Of a stretch of DNA of 64,000 nt, positions 11,556-20,779 are shown piece by piece. The notes below the pieces were generated by a model. It saw nothing but the letters and a program-made list of their open reading frames with translations. It did no database searches and was not told the origin of the DNA. The translations under genes were made by a program, and so were the position numbers. Within the stretch, counting starts at the first letter, position 1. The number at the start of each line of letters is the position of its first letter. The stretch comes from Pseudomonas sp. Marseille-Q3773 (GTDB taxonomy: Bacteria; Pseudomonadota; Gammaproteobacteria; Pseudomonadales; Pseudomonadaceae): the NCBI RefSeq assembly GCF_916618955.1, contig NZ_OU745390.1:806001-870000 (forward strand), written 5' to 3'.

Positions 11556-11924
11556 TCACTGACGGTGTTTGTGTCGCTCGCGCCAGGCCTTCCACCAGGC
11601 GCCGCTGAGCACGAAGCGCGGAAAGGTGACGAACTGCTCGGTGAGCAGGCGCTGTACGGCGTCCTTGCGGTCCGCGAACGGTTCCGGTTGTTCCGCCTCC
11701 AGCCGATGGCCCTGGCGTTGCAGGCCCAGGCCGGCGATCAAGGCGATGATACCGACGGCAAGCTGGCCGAGGTCCAGGCTGAACAGCCCGGACAGGACCA
11801 GCAGCGCGCCAAGGATGAATAACGGCACGGCGATCAGGTGCAGCACCAGGTTGGTCGGGTGTCGGTGGTTCTGGTGGTAGCCGCGCCATTGCCAGGCGTG
11901 CAGGTTGGGCAGACGTTTGCTCAT
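11556..11924 (-). CDS. Mpo1-like (DUF962-type) small membrane protein
   Basis: A 122-residue protein with two predicted membrane helices (about 28-47 and 50-70) after the motif WRGYHQNHRHPTNLVLHLIA, the HPxN...H pattern of the Mpo1/DUF962 family. The yeast member Mpo1 is an iron-dependent dioxygenase acting on 2-hydroxy fatty acids; conservation of that activity here is not shown. The C terminus is basic (WRERHKHRQ). Two close ATGs exist; AGAGG is 8 bases from the second (11924), which I prefer. Convergent with the thioesterase gene. Confidence 0.75.
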   Translation of the reverse strand: MSKRLPNLHAWQWRGYHQNHRHPTNLVLHLIAVPLFILGALLVLSGLFSLDLGQLAVGIIALIAGLGLQRQGHRLEAEQPEPFADRKDAVQRLLTEQFVTFPRFVLSGAWWKAWRERHKHRQ

Positions 11925-11959
11925 GGGCATTTCCTCTCGCTGTGCCCAAAGCTTAGTGC

Positions 11960-11977
11960 GGCCCCCGAACGGGGGCC
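11960..11977 (-). terminator. Possible terminator after the chemoreceptor gene
   Basis: GGCCCCC pairs with GGGGGCC around a 4-base loop, 22 bases beyond the chemoreceptor stop in its direction of transcription. The following bases have only a weak T run. Confidence 0.4.
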
Positions 11978-11998
11978 AATCGAGGCTGGCTATGGTGA

Positions 11999-13477
11999 CT
12001 ATAGCTTGAGCTGGCCAATAGCCTTGTTCAGTTCGCCGGCCAGCGTCGCCAGTTCGCTGCTGGTGTTCGCCGAGCCGACCGTCTGCTGCACGGTCTGCTC
12101 GGTGACATCGCGGATGCTCACCACCGCACGGTTCATTTCTTCTGCCACTTGGCTTTGCTGCTCGGCGGCCACGGCGATCTGCGTGTTGCTTTCGCGCATC
12201 TGTGCCACGGCCCCGGTGATCTCGGCCAATGCTTCACCGGCCTCCCTGGCCTGCCTGACACAGTCGTCGGCCTTGTACGAGCTTTCCTGCATGAATTCCA
12301 CCGCATCGCGAGTGCCTGACTGCAGGGCCGAGACCATGGTGGTGATCTCGTCGGTGGAGGTCTGCACGCGCTTGGCCAGGTTGCGCACTTCATCGGCTAC
12401 CACGGCGAAGCCACGCCCAAGGTCGCCGGCGCGCGCGGCTTCGATGGCGGCGTTCAAAGCCAGCAGGTTGGTTTGCTCGGCGATGCTGTGGATCACGTTG
12501 ACCACGCCATTGATCTTCTGGCTGTCTTCAGCGAGCTGGCGAATCATCTCGGCAGTCTGTTGCACGCCGCTGGACAGACCGGAAATCGAATCCTGCACCC
12601 GGCTGACCACCTCCTGGCCGCTGCCGGCCAGGCTGTCAGCGGTTTGTGACAAGTCGCGGGTGGCGCCGGCATGCTGGGCAATGTGGTGCACCGTCGCCGA
12701 CATTTCGTTGATGGCAGTAGCCGCCTGGTCGGTCTCGCTCTGCTGGCCAAGCATGCCGTGGCGGACGTCGCTCATGCTGGCCGCCAGGCGCGCGGCACCG
12801 GAGTCCAGCTGAGCGGCGGTGTGGGCGACGGTGCTGACCACCCGGTGGTAGGTGGCCTGCATGGCATTGAAGGCCCCGGCCATCTGGCCGACCTCGTCGC
12901 CACAGGCCAAGGGCACGCGGGCCGCCAGGTCGCCGGTTTTTTCCACGTGCAGCATCACGTCCTTGAGGGTGTTGAGCTGGCTGAGCAGGAAGCGGATCAG
13001 CAGTTGCGAGGCGCCGAGCATGGCCAGCATGAGGATCAGCACGCACACCGCGTAGTTGCTGAAACGGTCGAAGAACACCTGGCGCAGGCTTGGCGACTGG
13101 GCCAGCACCGCCACTTCTTGATTGCCGCTGCGCAGCACCTGCGCGCCGCGCAACGGGTTGTCGCCGAGGAGCCAGGCGCTTGGCAGTTCGACCCAGCCCT
13201 GGGCATTGCGCAGGCCATCGAGGGGCTCGCCGGCGAAGCTGGGCGTTTGCCCCGCTGGCCAGCTGATGACGTTGGCTGCGCGCGGCAGCGGCTGACCCGC
13301 TGGCCAGGCAGCCAGCAATTGCGCTTGCGCGGCGGCCTGTGCCTGCGCGGCTTCGGCGCGGGCGCGCTGCTCAAGGTGCACGGCATAAAGCACCAGCAGC
13401 AAGGTCGTGACAAAGGCCACCGCGTTGACGGCCCAGAACTTGTACTTCAGGGAAACATTGCTAAGCCAGGCACCCAT
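11999..13477 (-). CDS. Methyl-accepting chemotaxis protein
   Basis: A 492-residue chemoreceptor. It has membrane helices at about 13-34 and 137-160, a short periplasmic sensor of only about 100 residues between them, a HAMP domain at about 160-215, and a cytoplasmic signalling domain with the hairpin tip ([19 protein letters not shown], then [15 protein letters not shown]). It relays ligand occupancy to CheA/CheW. The sensor is rich in Gln and Ala in its first helix and has no domain I can name, so the ligand is unknown. It is transcribed alone, convergent with nothing close and divergent from tatD's end. Confidence 0.95.
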   Translation of the reverse strand: MGAWLSNVSLKYKFWAVNAVAFVTTLLLVLYAVHLEQRARAEAAQAQAAAQAQLLAAWPAGQPLPRAANVISWPAGQTPSFAGEPLDGLRNAQGWVELPSAWLLGDNPLRGAQVLRSGNQEVAVLAQSPSLRQVFFDRFSNYAVCVLILMLAMLGASQLLIRFLLSQLNTLKDVMLHVEKTGDLAARVPLACGDEVGQMAGAFNAMQATYHRVVSTVAHTAAQLDSGAARLAASMSDVRHGMLGQQSETDQAATAINEMSATVHHIAQHAGATRDLSQTADSLAGSGQEVVSRVQDSISGLSSGVQQTAEMIRQLAEDSQKINGVVNVIHSIAEQTNLLALNAAIEAARAGDLGRGFAVVADEVRNLAKRVQTSTDEITTMVSALQSGTRDAVEFMQESSYKADDCVRQAREAGEALAEITGAVAQMRESNTQIAVAAEQQSQVAEEMNRAVVSIRDVTEQTVQQTVGSANTSSELATLAGELNKAIGQLKL

Positions 13478-13593
13478 GGGCAGGTCTTCTCTGAGTTGAG
13501 CGGAAACAATATTGGCAAGGTGCCATCATTGTGCCTGTATCCGCCTGCCCTGGTGTTGATGTGTATCAAGAAAAATCCGAGGCCCTCATTGCG

Positions 13594-14394
13594 TCAGCTC
13601 TGGATCTGGAAAAACGCTCGCGCCGTCGCCGTGGTATGCGCGGCCGTATGCTCGGCCGACTCCCCTCGATGCAAGGCGACCTCGCGCAGCACCTCTGGCA
13701 GGAATGCCGGCTCGTTGCGCCCGTTCTTGGGCTTGGGACGCAGGCTGCGCGGCAGCAGGTAAGGTGCATCGCTCTCCAGCATAAACCGCCCCCCGGCAAT
13801 GTTGCCCACCAGCGGATGCAGGTGGGTGCCACGGCGCTCGTCGCAGATCCAGCCGGTGATGCCGATATGCAGGTCCATGTCCAGGTAGGCGAACAGGGCA
13901 TCACGTTCACCGGTGAAGCAATGCACCACTGCGCCGGTCAGGTGGTCACGGTAGCCCTTGAGAATGGCCAGCAAACGGTCGCTGGCATCGCGCTCATGCA
14001 GGAACACTGGCAGGTGCAGCTCGGCAGCCAGGGCCAGTTGCGCTTCCAGGGCTTTTTCCTGCTGCACGCGAGGGGAGAAGTCGCGGTTGAAATCCAGGCC
14101 ACATTCGCCCACCGCGCGTATACGCGGTTCAGCCAGCAATTGGCGCAACCGATGCTCGCTGGCGGCATCCCAGGCCTTGGCATCATGCGGGTGCACACCC
14201 GCCGTGGCGAACAGGTGCGCAGCGCTCGGATCCAGCTGCTGGCACAGTTCCAGCGCCTGCTCGCTTACTGCCAGGCTGGTGCCGGTCAGCACCATCTGCG
14301 TGACGCCGGCTTCGAGGGCGCGCTCGACGACGGCTGCCTGCTGGTCGTGGAAACTGCTGTTGGTCAGGTTGACGCCGATATCGATCAGTTGCAT
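13594..14394 (-). CDS. tatD: TatD family metal-dependent DNase
   Basis: A 266-residue TIM-barrel metallohydrolase. The N terminus [15 protein letters not shown] matches the TatD subtype more closely than YcfH or YjjV. Other motifs are [48 protein letters not shown] and [11 protein letters not shown]. The frame is open upstream to 14466 but the ATG at 14394, preceded by GAGGTAG, gives the family start. In other bacteria TatD is a Mg-dependent 3'-5' exonuclease linked to DNA repair; it is not part of the Tat translocase. No tatABC genes are nearby. Divergent from the lytic transglycosylase gene. Confidence 0.93.
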   Translation of the reverse strand: MQLIDIGVNLTNSSFHDQQAAVVERALEAGVTQMVLTGTSLAVSEQALELCQQLDPSAAHLFATAGVHPHDAKAWDAASEHRLRQLLAEPRIRAVGECGLDFNRDFSPRVQQEKALEAQLALAAELHLPVFLHERDASDRLLAILKGYRDHLTGAVVHCFTGERDALFAYLDMDLHIGITGWICDERRGTHLHPLVGNIAGGRFMLESDAPYLLPRSLRPKPKNGRNEPAFLPEVLREVALHRGESAEHTAAHTTATARAFFQIQS

Positions 14395-14546
14395 GGTGCT
14401 ACCTCGTGCCGCGGGGCGGCCAGCATAGCAAAAACCTTGTTTTTGCGAAAAAACCAAGAACTTCATGCTGTTGCCATGGTCTTTTGCCGTCTTTTCTCAC
14501 TTGGCGGCGCTTTCCATGGTGTCGCCACCGACCACGGACATTCTGC

Positions 14547-15953
14547 ATGCCGCGATGCTGGCTCATTCTACTGCTGACGCTGGGTCTGGCCTTGACCGGG
14601 CCGGCACATGCGCGCCTGCCGGGACCGCAGCAGAACATGCCGCCTGCCAAGGTGCGTGACCTGCAACAGATTCGCAGCAGCCAGGTGCTGCGGGTGCTGG
14701 TCAACCAGAGCCGCAACAGCTCGGGTGAGGTCAAGGGCGAGCCGGTCGGCATCGAATACTATCGCCTGCGCGCCCTGGAGCATTACCTCAATGCCCGCGC
14801 CGGCGACGGCCAGGAGATCCAGCTGAAGTTGATTCCGCGCGCCAAGGAACAACTGCTGGGCGCCCTGGCGCGTGGCGAGGGCGACCTGGCCGTACCGGGC
14901 GAGCTGCTCGACCCCAGCGCGGTTCGCGACGTCAGCAGCAGCGCGCCGGTGCTCGACCAGGTACCGCTGGTACTGGTAGGGCGCAAGGGGGAACGCAGTT
15001 TCAGCCACGTCGAGCAACTGTCCGGACGCACGGTGGCGCTGACCAGCGCCAGCGCCGCCGGCCCGCTGATCCAGCAGCTGAACCAGCAGCTGGCACTGCG
15101 CAAACGTGCCCCGATCAAGGTGGAATGGGTCGATTCGACCTTGGCGGTGGAGGATGTGCTGGAGATGGTCCAGGCCGGCATCTATCACCTCACTGTGATC
15201 GAGCAGCCGATTGCCCGGCGCTGGGCCCGGGTGATGCCGCGCCTGCGCCTGGACAGCCGTGTACAGTTGGGGGCGCCGCAAGCCATGCGCTGGTACGTAG
15301 GCCGCGATGCGCCACAGTTGCTGGCCACGGTCGACCGCTTTTTACAGGGCTACCGAGCGCCGGACAACCAGGATGCTGCGTTCGAGCGCATCTACCGCCG
15401 CCAGTACCGGGTGCACAACCCGCTGGCCAGCAAGGACCGCCAGCGCCTGAATGCGCTACGGCCAGTGCTGCAGAAACACGCTGAGGCACAGCAGATCGAC
15501 TGGCTCAACCTGGCCGCGCTGGCTTTCAAGGAGTCGACGCTCAACCCGACTGCTCGCGGCACCGGCGGCGCCCATGGCCTGATGCAGATCACGCCTTCGG
15601 CTGCGCAGCGCGTGGGGGTGAGCAACACTGCCACGGTGGACGGCAATGTCCAGGCCAGCGCCCGCTATCTGGCGCTGATCCGGCGCAAGTTCTTTGCCAG
15701 CGCGAAGATCAACGAGCGGGAACGCATGGCGTTCGTGCTGGCAGCCTACAACCTCGGCCCCGAACGGGTCCAGGCCATGCGCGCCGAAGCGCGGCGGCGT
15801 GGGCTGAACGGCAACCAGTGGTTTTTCCAGACCGAACGCATTGCCATGGAGCAGGTGGGCATGGGGCCGGTCAATTTCGTCAACAGCGTTAACAAGTACT
15901 TCCTGGCCTTCAATCGGGAGCGTGCCGGGCTGGAGCGTGTAGCGAAGCGTTAA
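14547..15953 (+). CDS. MltF-like lytic transglycosylase with substrate-binding domain
   Basis: A 468-residue exported protein: signal peptide (MPRCWLILLLTLGLALTGPAHA), a periplasmic solute-binding-type domain (about 45-285) and a C-terminal SLT lytic transglycosylase domain (about 300-430) with catalytic Glu329 in FKEST, then GAHGLMQIT and YNLGPERV. This is the MltF layout, in which the first domain senses muropeptides or amino acids and the second cleaves peptidoglycan. It lacks a lipobox, so it is probably soluble in the periplasm. The frame extends upstream to 14406, but only the ATG at 14547 starts a signal peptide. Divergent from tatD. Confidence 0.9.
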   Translation: MPRCWLILLLTLGLALTGPAHARLPGPQQNMPPAKVRDLQQIRSSQVLRVLVNQSRNSSGEVKGEPVGIEYYRLRALEHYLNARAGDGQEIQLKLIPRAKEQLLGALARGEGDLAVPGELLDPSAVRDVSSSAPVLDQVPLVLVGRKGERSFSHVEQLSGRTVALTSASAAGPLIQQLNQQLALRKRAPIKVEWVDSTLAVEDVLEMVQAGIYHLTVIEQPIARRWARVMPRLRLDSRVQLGAPQAMRWYVGRDAPQLLATVDRFLQGYRAPDNQDAAFERIYRRQYRVHNPLASKDRQRLNALRPVLQKHAEAQQIDWLNLAALAFKESTLNPTARGTGGAHGLMQITPSAAQRVGVSNTATVDGNVQASARYLALIRRKFFASAKINERERMAFVLAAYNLGPERVQAMRAEARRRGLNGNQWFFQTERIAMEQVGMGPVNFVNSVNKYFLAFNRERAGLERVAKR

Positions 15954-15955
15954 CA

Positions 15956-15972
15956 AATCGATTTTATCGATT
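15956..15972. repeat. AT-rich inverted repeat upstream of doxX-like gene
   Basis: AATCGAT-TTT-ATCGATT, a perfect 7+3+7 inverted repeat immediately after the transglycosylase stop, followed by GGGTTTTTTGCG. It could be an operator for the downstream gene or part of a weak terminator. Confidence 0.5.
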
Positions 15973-16064
15973 GTTATCTTGGGTTTTTTGCGATTTTCAT
16001 ATCTGCATATTTGATTATGATGGCGCCATCCCAACACAACTTCCCGTTTCAAGGACGCTTCGAC

Positions 16065-16502
16065 ATGAACAACACCACCCTCAACGCACTGCTCTCCACC
16101 CGTGCCGGCGCTGGCCTCAGCGTCATCCGTATCCTGGTCGGCATCATCTTCATGGCGCACGGTGCGCAGAAGCTGTTCGGCCTGTTCGGCGGCTATGGCC
16201 TGGAGGGCACCGGGCAGTGGATGGAAAGCATCGGCCTGGCCCCGGGTTACCTGATGGCCCTGCTGTCCGGTAGTGCCGAGTTCTTCGGCGGCCTGGCCCT
16301 GCTGATCGGCCTGCTGGCGCGCCCGGCGGCCCTGGCGTTGACCGTGACCCTGGTGGTGGCGATCTTCTCGGTGCACATCGGTAACGGCCTGTTCATGTCC
16401 AACAACGGCTATGAGTTTGCCCTGGCGTTGCTGGCCGGTACCGTCGCGGTGCTGATCGAAGGCGCCGGGCGCTTCTCGCTGGACCGCCTGATCGCCCGGT
16501 AA
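16065..16502 (+). CDS. DoxX family inner-membrane protein
   Basis: A 145-residue protein with four predicted membrane helices. The signature GIIFMAHGAQKLFGLFGGYG at about 28-47 and the SAEFFGGLALLIGLLARPAALAL stretch are typical of DoxX/YphA-type proteins. AAGGA lies 9 bases before the ATG at 16065. The upstream 110 bases are AT-rich and contain an inverted repeat that could bind a regulator, but no regulator gene is adjacent. DoxX proteins have been linked to redox or thiol stress in other bacteria; this member has no assigned role. Confidence 0.88.
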   Translation: MNNTTLNALLSTRAGAGLSVIRILVGIIFMAHGAQKLFGLFGGYGLEGTGQWMESIGLAPGYLMALLSGSAEFFGGLALLIGLLARPAALALTVTLVVAIFSVHIGNGLFMSNNGYEFALALLAGTVAVLIEGAGRFSLDRLIAR

Positions 16503-16511
16503 CCCGCCGCG

Positions 16512-16581
16512 AGTTGCAAGCCGCAAGCCGCAGGCAAGAGCAGACCGGGGATCGATCTGCTTCTGCCTGCGGCTTGCAACT
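16512..16581. repeat. Inverted repeat downstream of doxX-like gene
   Basis: AGTTGCAAGCCGC (16512-16524) pairs perfectly with GCGGCTTGCAACT (16569-16581). The left arm contains a partial tandem copy of CAAGCCG, allowing a second pairing register through CCGCAGGC. There is no T run. It is a dispersed Pseudomonas-type intergenic palindrome that may act as a transcription or stability barrier. Confidence 0.6.
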
Positions 16582-16741
16582 TGTTGCTGCTCGCTCTAGC
16601 ATACCGCCTGCGCCGATTTAAACAGCTACTTGCGGGGCGCGGGACAGCCCCCTCCGGGTCATCCGAAATACCGCTAAAGCGCTGGTTCGGTGACGCCTCC
16701 CACCGCTGCCCAGCGGGATTCGCGAGGCGGAGAGAAGCTCC

Positions 16742-17050
16742 ATGAGTTGCCCACGTACCAGTGTCTGTTTGAGCCCTTTGCCAGCCAGCCAGGCGTCCCG
16801 CACCCCGCGCATCCTGCTCGGCGGCCAGCATCAGCCCACTCTTTTGCGTCACCTCGAAGGCCTGTCCCGGCGCAAGGGCCAGGCGCGTGCCTTCCTGATC
16901 CAGTTCGCCGATACCGGCTGCCACCTCGCGCAGTATGGCGATGACCGTTTCGACCTGGCCGTGATCCAGGCCCCGGTGCCGGAAGAGGCCGCCGAAGTCA
17001 TCGGCCATCTCACCCGCATCGCGCGCCAAGGCCTGATCACACGCCGCTGA
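16742..17050 (+). CDS. Conserved hypothetical protein preceding greB
   Basis: A 102-residue protein with no signal peptide or membrane helix and no domain I recognise. After a variable N-terminal 20 residues it has ILLGGQHQPTLLRHLEG, ARAFLIQFADTGCHLAQYGDDRFDLAVI and a helical C terminus. GGAGAG lies 7 bases ahead of the ATG, and greB starts 11 bases after its stop, so the two are probably co-transcribed. Codon use is like the neighbours. The gene is likely real because of spacing and ribosome site; function unknown. Confidence 0.72.
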   Translation: MSCPRTSVCLSPLPASQASRTPRILLGGQHQPTLLRHLEGLSRRKGQARAFLIQFADTGCHLAQYGDDRFDLAVIQAPVPEEAAEVIGHLTRIARQGLITRR

Positions 17051-17061
17051 GGAGTGCGCTG

Positions 17062-17535
17062 TTGAGTACCAACATCATCACCACCGAAGGCCATGAGGCG
17101 CTGAAGAAAGAGCTGGACCACCTGTGGCGGGTGTACCGCCCGGAGATCACCCAGAAAGTTGCCTGGGCTGCGTCGCTGGGCGACCGTAGCGAGAACGCGG
17201 ACTACCAGTACAACAAGAAGCTGTTGCGCGAGATCGACCGCCGGGTGCGCTACCTGCGCAAGCGCCTCGAAGATGTGAAGGTGGTGGCCTATTCGCCACA
17301 GCAGGAAGGCAAGGTGTTTTTCGGTGCCTGGGTGGAGATCGAGAACGACGAGGGCGAGGCCATGAAGTTTCGCATCGTCGGCTACGACGAGATCTACGGG
17401 CGCAACGACTACATTTCCATCGATTCGCCCATGGCCCGTGCCCTGTTGAAAAAGCAGGAGGGTGACGAGGTGGTGGTGCAGACCCCTACCGGGGAAGCCA
17501 CCTGGTATGTGAACAGCATAAGCTACGGCCAGTGA
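17062..17535 (+). CDS. greB: Transcription elongation factor GreB
   Basis: A 157-residue Gre factor that enters the RNA polymerase secondary channel and stimulates cleavage of backtracked RNA. It has the N-terminal coiled coil, with the acidic-tip sequence GDRSENADYQYNKKLLREIDRR at about 39-60, and the C-terminal FKBP-like domain with YDEIYGRNDYISIDSPMARALL. The segment RRVRYLRKRLEDVKVV and the overall length fit GreB and not GreA. The start codon is TTG at 17062, with GAGGAG about 8 bases upstream. It follows the small hypothetical gene closely and is convergent with the YbbP-like permease. Confidence 0.93.
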   Translation: MSTNIITTEGHEALKKELDHLWRVYRPEITQKVAWAASLGDRSENADYQYNKKLLREIDRRVRYLRKRLEDVKVVAYSPQQEGKVFFGAWVEIENDEGEAMKFRIVGYDEIYGRNDYISIDSPMARALLKKQEGDEVVVQTPTGEATWYVNSISYGQ

Positions 17536-17578
17536 TTGGTGTTACCTGGGCCGGCTTCTTCGCGGCTACAGGCAACAC

Positions 17579-20086
17579 TCAACTTTCCCGCAACACCGCC
17601 AACGGGCTGGCATTCAACGCGCGTCGCGTCCCCAGCACGCCCGCACCGCCCACCAGCAGCGCGCCCGCCAGCGGCAACAGCAGCAGCCATGGATGCGGGC
17701 TCCAGTGCAGGTCGAAGGCAAAGCGATACAGCACCAGCGTTATCAGTTCGCAGCCTATCGCCGCCAACAGCCCACTGGCGGCACCCAGCAAGCCGAACTC
17801 AATCCGCCGGGCCTTGACCAGCAATGGGCGCGCCGCGCCTAGTGCGCGCAGCAAGGCGCCTTGGCGGATACGCTCGTCCAGGGTCGCCTGCAAGCCCGCG
17901 AACAATACCGCCAGCCCTGCCGCCAGCACGAACAGCAACACGTATTCCACTGCCAGGGTCACCTGGGCGAGGATGCTGCGCAGCTGATCGAGCAGGGCAT
18001 CAACTTGCAGGATGGTCACCGCCGGGAACGCCCGTGACAGCGCCACCACGTCCAGGTCATGGCCAGGCGCCAGGTAGAAGCTGGTCAGGTAGGTGGTGGG
18101 CAACCCTTGCAGCGTGCCAGGCTGGAAGATCATGTAGAAGTTCGGCTGGAAGCTGTCCCAATGCACGCTGCGCAGGCTGCTGACCCTGGCCTGGTGCTGC
18201 TGGCCGCCGATGTCGAAGGTCAACAGGTCGCCCAGACGCAGCTTCAGGCTGCTGGCCAGTTCCGCTTCCACCGATACACCGGGGATTTCCTCTGCGGCGG
18301 GCAGGTCCTGCCACCAGCTGCCTGCAGTCAGTTCATTACCTTCCGGCAGGTCGGCGGCCCAGGTCAGGCTGAGGTCGCGTTGCACGGCGCGCTCGCCGGC
18401 CGAATCCTTGCTGACCACCTGCTGCACCGGCTGCGCATTGATCTGTACCAGGCGACCCGGTGTCACCGGGTACAGTGGCGCCGAGGTCGCGTTGACCTGC
18501 TGCAATTGGCGGGCGAAAGGTTCGCGGTCATCTGGCAGGATGTTCAGGGCAAAGTGGTTGGGCGCATCCTTGGGCAACTGTGCTTGCCAGGTGTCGAGCA
18601 GTTCGGCGCGAAGCAGGGCGACCAGCGCCATGGCCAGCAGGATCAGGCCGAAGGCCAGGGCCTGGCCGGCGGCGGCCATGGGGTGCCGCAGCAGTTGGCC
18701 CAGCCCCAGGCGCCAGGTCAGTGTTGCCCCGGCCAGCAACCGGCGCAGGCTGCGCAAGCCGAGCAACAGCAGGCCGCCGAGCAGCAGTGCGGCGACCAGG
18801 CCGCCGCCCAGCAGGGTGAAGGTGAGCAGCAGGTCGAGGCTGAGGCGCCACATGATCAGGCCAAGGGCGAGCAGGGCAGCGCCATAGACCAGCCAGCTGC
18901 TGGTCGGTATCGGCAGCAGGTCGCGGCGCAGTACGCGAAGTGGCGGCACCTTGCCCAGTGCGGCGATTGGCGGCAAGGCGAAGCCGGCCAGGGCTACCAG
19001 CCCGGTGGCGCTGCCAGCCAGCGCCGGAACAATGCCGCCGCCAGGTACCACATTTGGCAGCAAACCCTGCAACAGACGGAACAGGCCAAGCTGCGCCAGC
19101 CAGCCGAGCAGGGCGCCCAGCAGCGCGGCGGCCAGGCCGAGCATGGCCAGTTGCAGGCAATACAGACCCAGTGCCTGGCGGCGGGACAGGCCCAGGCAGC
19201 GTAGCAGGGCGCTGGCGTCCAGGCGGCGCGCCGCATAGCGGCTCGCCGACAGCGCGACGGCGACCCCGGCCAGCAGTACCGCTACCAGGCTGGCCATGTT
19301 CAGGTAACGTTCGGCTTTGCCCAAGGCACCGCCGATTTGCTGGTTGCCATCGCGGGTATCGCGCAAGCGCTGGTTGGCCGCGAGGTCTTTCTCCACAGTC
19401 TGGCGATAGCGCGCCAGCGCCTCAGGTTCGCCGCGCCACAGGTCGCGGTAGGTCACCCGGCTGCCTGGCTGGATCACGCCGGTGGCCTGCAGGTCAGCCA
19501 GGTTCATCATCACCCGCGGGGTCAGGCTGTAGAAGTTGTTGGCGCGGTCCGGCTCATAGGTCAGCACGCGGCTGATACGCAGGGTTTTCATGCCGACGTC
19601 GATGCTGGCACCGACCGGCAGCCCCAATGCTGCCAGCAGGCGCGGTTCGACCCAGGCCTCGCCCGGCGCCGGCCCACCGCCCGGGGTTTCCGTGGCATAG
19701 GGTTGGGCGGCGCTACGCACCTGCCCACGCAGCGGGTAGGCGCCGTCGGCGGCCTTGACGCTGGACAACTGGATGCCGTTGTCGCCGCCCACCACGCTGG
19801 TGAATTCGACCACCTGGGCATGGCGCAAGCCAAGTGCCTCGCCGGCAGCGAGCTGTTGTTCGCGGGCCGGGGAACTGCCCTGCAGCACCAGGTCGGCACC
19901 GAGGAACTCGCTGGCACGCAGTTGCATGGCGCCGTTGAGGCGGGCGCCGAAATAGCCGATGGCGGTGCTGGCCGCGACGGCCACCAGCAGGGCAAAGAAC
20001 AGCACGCGCACTTCACTGGCACGGATGTCGCGTAGCAACTGGCGCAGTGCCAGGCCGCACAGGCGGGACAGCGGCATGTGGGTCAT
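17579..20086 (-). CDS. ABC transporter permease of the FtsX/LolC superfamily (YbbP-like)
   Basis: An 835-residue membrane protein with an N-terminal helix (about 22-45), a large periplasmic MacB-like domain, a cluster of helices in the middle (about 250-490), a second periplasmic domain, and three C-terminal helices. This tandem FtsX layout with about 10 helices is the YbbP type. The ATP-binding gene lies directly upstream and its TGA overlaps this ATG by one base, showing translational coupling. E. coli has the same ybbA-ybbP-tesA arrangement. The transported substrate is not established; such exporters extract hydrophobic molecules or act mechanically. Confidence 0.9.
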   Translation of the reverse strand: MTHMPLSRLCGLALRQLLRDIRASEVRVLFFALLVAVAASTAIGYFGARLNGAMQLRASEFLGADLVLQGSSPAREQQLAAGEALGLRHAQVVEFTSVVGGDNGIQLSSVKAADGAYPLRGQVRSAAQPYATETPGGGPAPGEAWVEPRLLAALGLPVGASIDVGMKTLRISRVLTYEPDRANNFYSLTPRVMMNLADLQATGVIQPGSRVTYRDLWRGEPEALARYRQTVEKDLAANQRLRDTRDGNQQIGGALGKAERYLNMASLVAVLLAGVAVALSASRYAARRLDASALLRCLGLSRRQALGLYCLQLAMLGLAAALLGALLGWLAQLGLFRLLQGLLPNVVPGGGIVPALAGSATGLVALAGFALPPIAALGKVPPLRVLRRDLLPIPTSSWLVYGAALLALGLIMWRLSLDLLLTFTLLGGGLVAALLLGGLLLLGLRSLRRLLAGATLTWRLGLGQLLRHPMAAAGQALAFGLILLAMALVALLRAELLDTWQAQLPKDAPNHFALNILPDDREPFARQLQQVNATSAPLYPVTPGRLVQINAQPVQQVVSKDSAGERAVQRDLSLTWAADLPEGNELTAGSWWQDLPAAEEIPGVSVEAELASSLKLRLGDLLTFDIGGQQHQARVSSLRSVHWDSFQPNFYMIFQPGTLQGLPTTYLTSFYLAPGHDLDVVALSRAFPAVTILQVDALLDQLRSILAQVTLAVEYVLLFVLAAGLAVLFAGLQATLDERIRQGALLRALGAARPLLVKARRIEFGLLGAASGLLAAIGCELITLVLYRFAFDLHWSPHPWLLLLPLAGALLVGGAGVLGTRRALNASPLAVLRES

Positions 20087-20769
20087 CAGGCCTCCACCGG
20101 CGCCACCAGGCGGCCTGCGTCCAGGCGGATCTGGCGGCGGCAGCGCCGGGCCAGGCGTTCGTCATGGGTAACCAACACCAAGGTGGTGCCGCGTTCCTTG
20201 TTCAGCTCGAACAGCAGGTCGCTGATGCGTTCGCCGGTGTGGCTGTCGAGGTTGCCGGTTGGCTCGTCGGCGAACAGCACTGCCGGTTGGGCGGCGAAGG
20301 CACGGGCAATGGCCACGCGCTGCTGTTCGCCACCCGAGAGCTGGCGCGGGGTATGGCTCAGGCGCTTGCCCAGGCCGACCCGTTCGAGCAGCGTGCGCGC
20401 CTGTTCACGGGCATCGCGGCGGCCATCCAGCTCCAGCGGCAGCATGACGTTTTCCAGGGCGTTGAGGCTGTCCAGCAGCTGGAACGACTGGAACACGAAG
20501 CCCACGTGTTCGGCACGCACCCGCGCGCGCTGGTCTTCATCCAGCGGCCCGAGGTCGTGGCCGGCGAGCATGACCTGGCCGGCGCTGGGCCGGTCGAGCC
20601 CGGCGAGCAGGCCAAGCAGGGTCGACTTGCCCGACCCCGAGGCGCCGACAATGGCCAGGCTGTCGCCCCGCGCCAGGTCGAGGGACAACGCATGCAGGAT
20701 AGTCAGGTCACCTTCCGCGCTGGGGACCACTTTGCTAAGGTTCTGCGCAACGAGAATGCTGGGGCCCAT
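20086..20769 (-). CDS. ABC transporter ATP-binding protein (YbbA-like)
   Basis: A 227-residue MacB/LolD-type ATPase. Walker A is GASGSGKST, the signature is LSGGEQQRVAIARA, and Walker B with D-loop is VLFADEPTGNLDS; the H-loop is VTHDE. It pairs with the downstream YbbP-like permease, overlapping its start by one base. The gene begins 10 bases from the divergent tesA start, so its promoter must lie inside or near tesA's 5' coding end. Function as in YbbA: powers a type VII-like ABC exporter in the inner membrane. Confidence 0.93.
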   Translation of the reverse strand: MGPSILVAQNLSKVVPSAEGDLTILHALSLDLARGDSLAIVGASGSGKSTLLGLLAGLDRPSAGQVMLAGHDLGPLDEDQRARVRAEHVGFVFQSFQLLDSLNALENVMLPLELDGRRDAREQARTLLERVGLGKRLSHTPRQLSGGEQQRVAIARAFAAQPAVLFADEPTGNLDSHTGERISDLLFELNKERGTTLVLVTHDERLARRCRRQIRLDAGRLVAPVEA

Positions 20770-20779
20770 GGAGAATCCG

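Noticed and set aside
14406..14546. 47-residue N-terminal extension of the MltF-like protein
   Set aside because: It would bury the signal peptide inside the protein; the extension is Cys/Arg-rich and overlaps the tatD promoter region.
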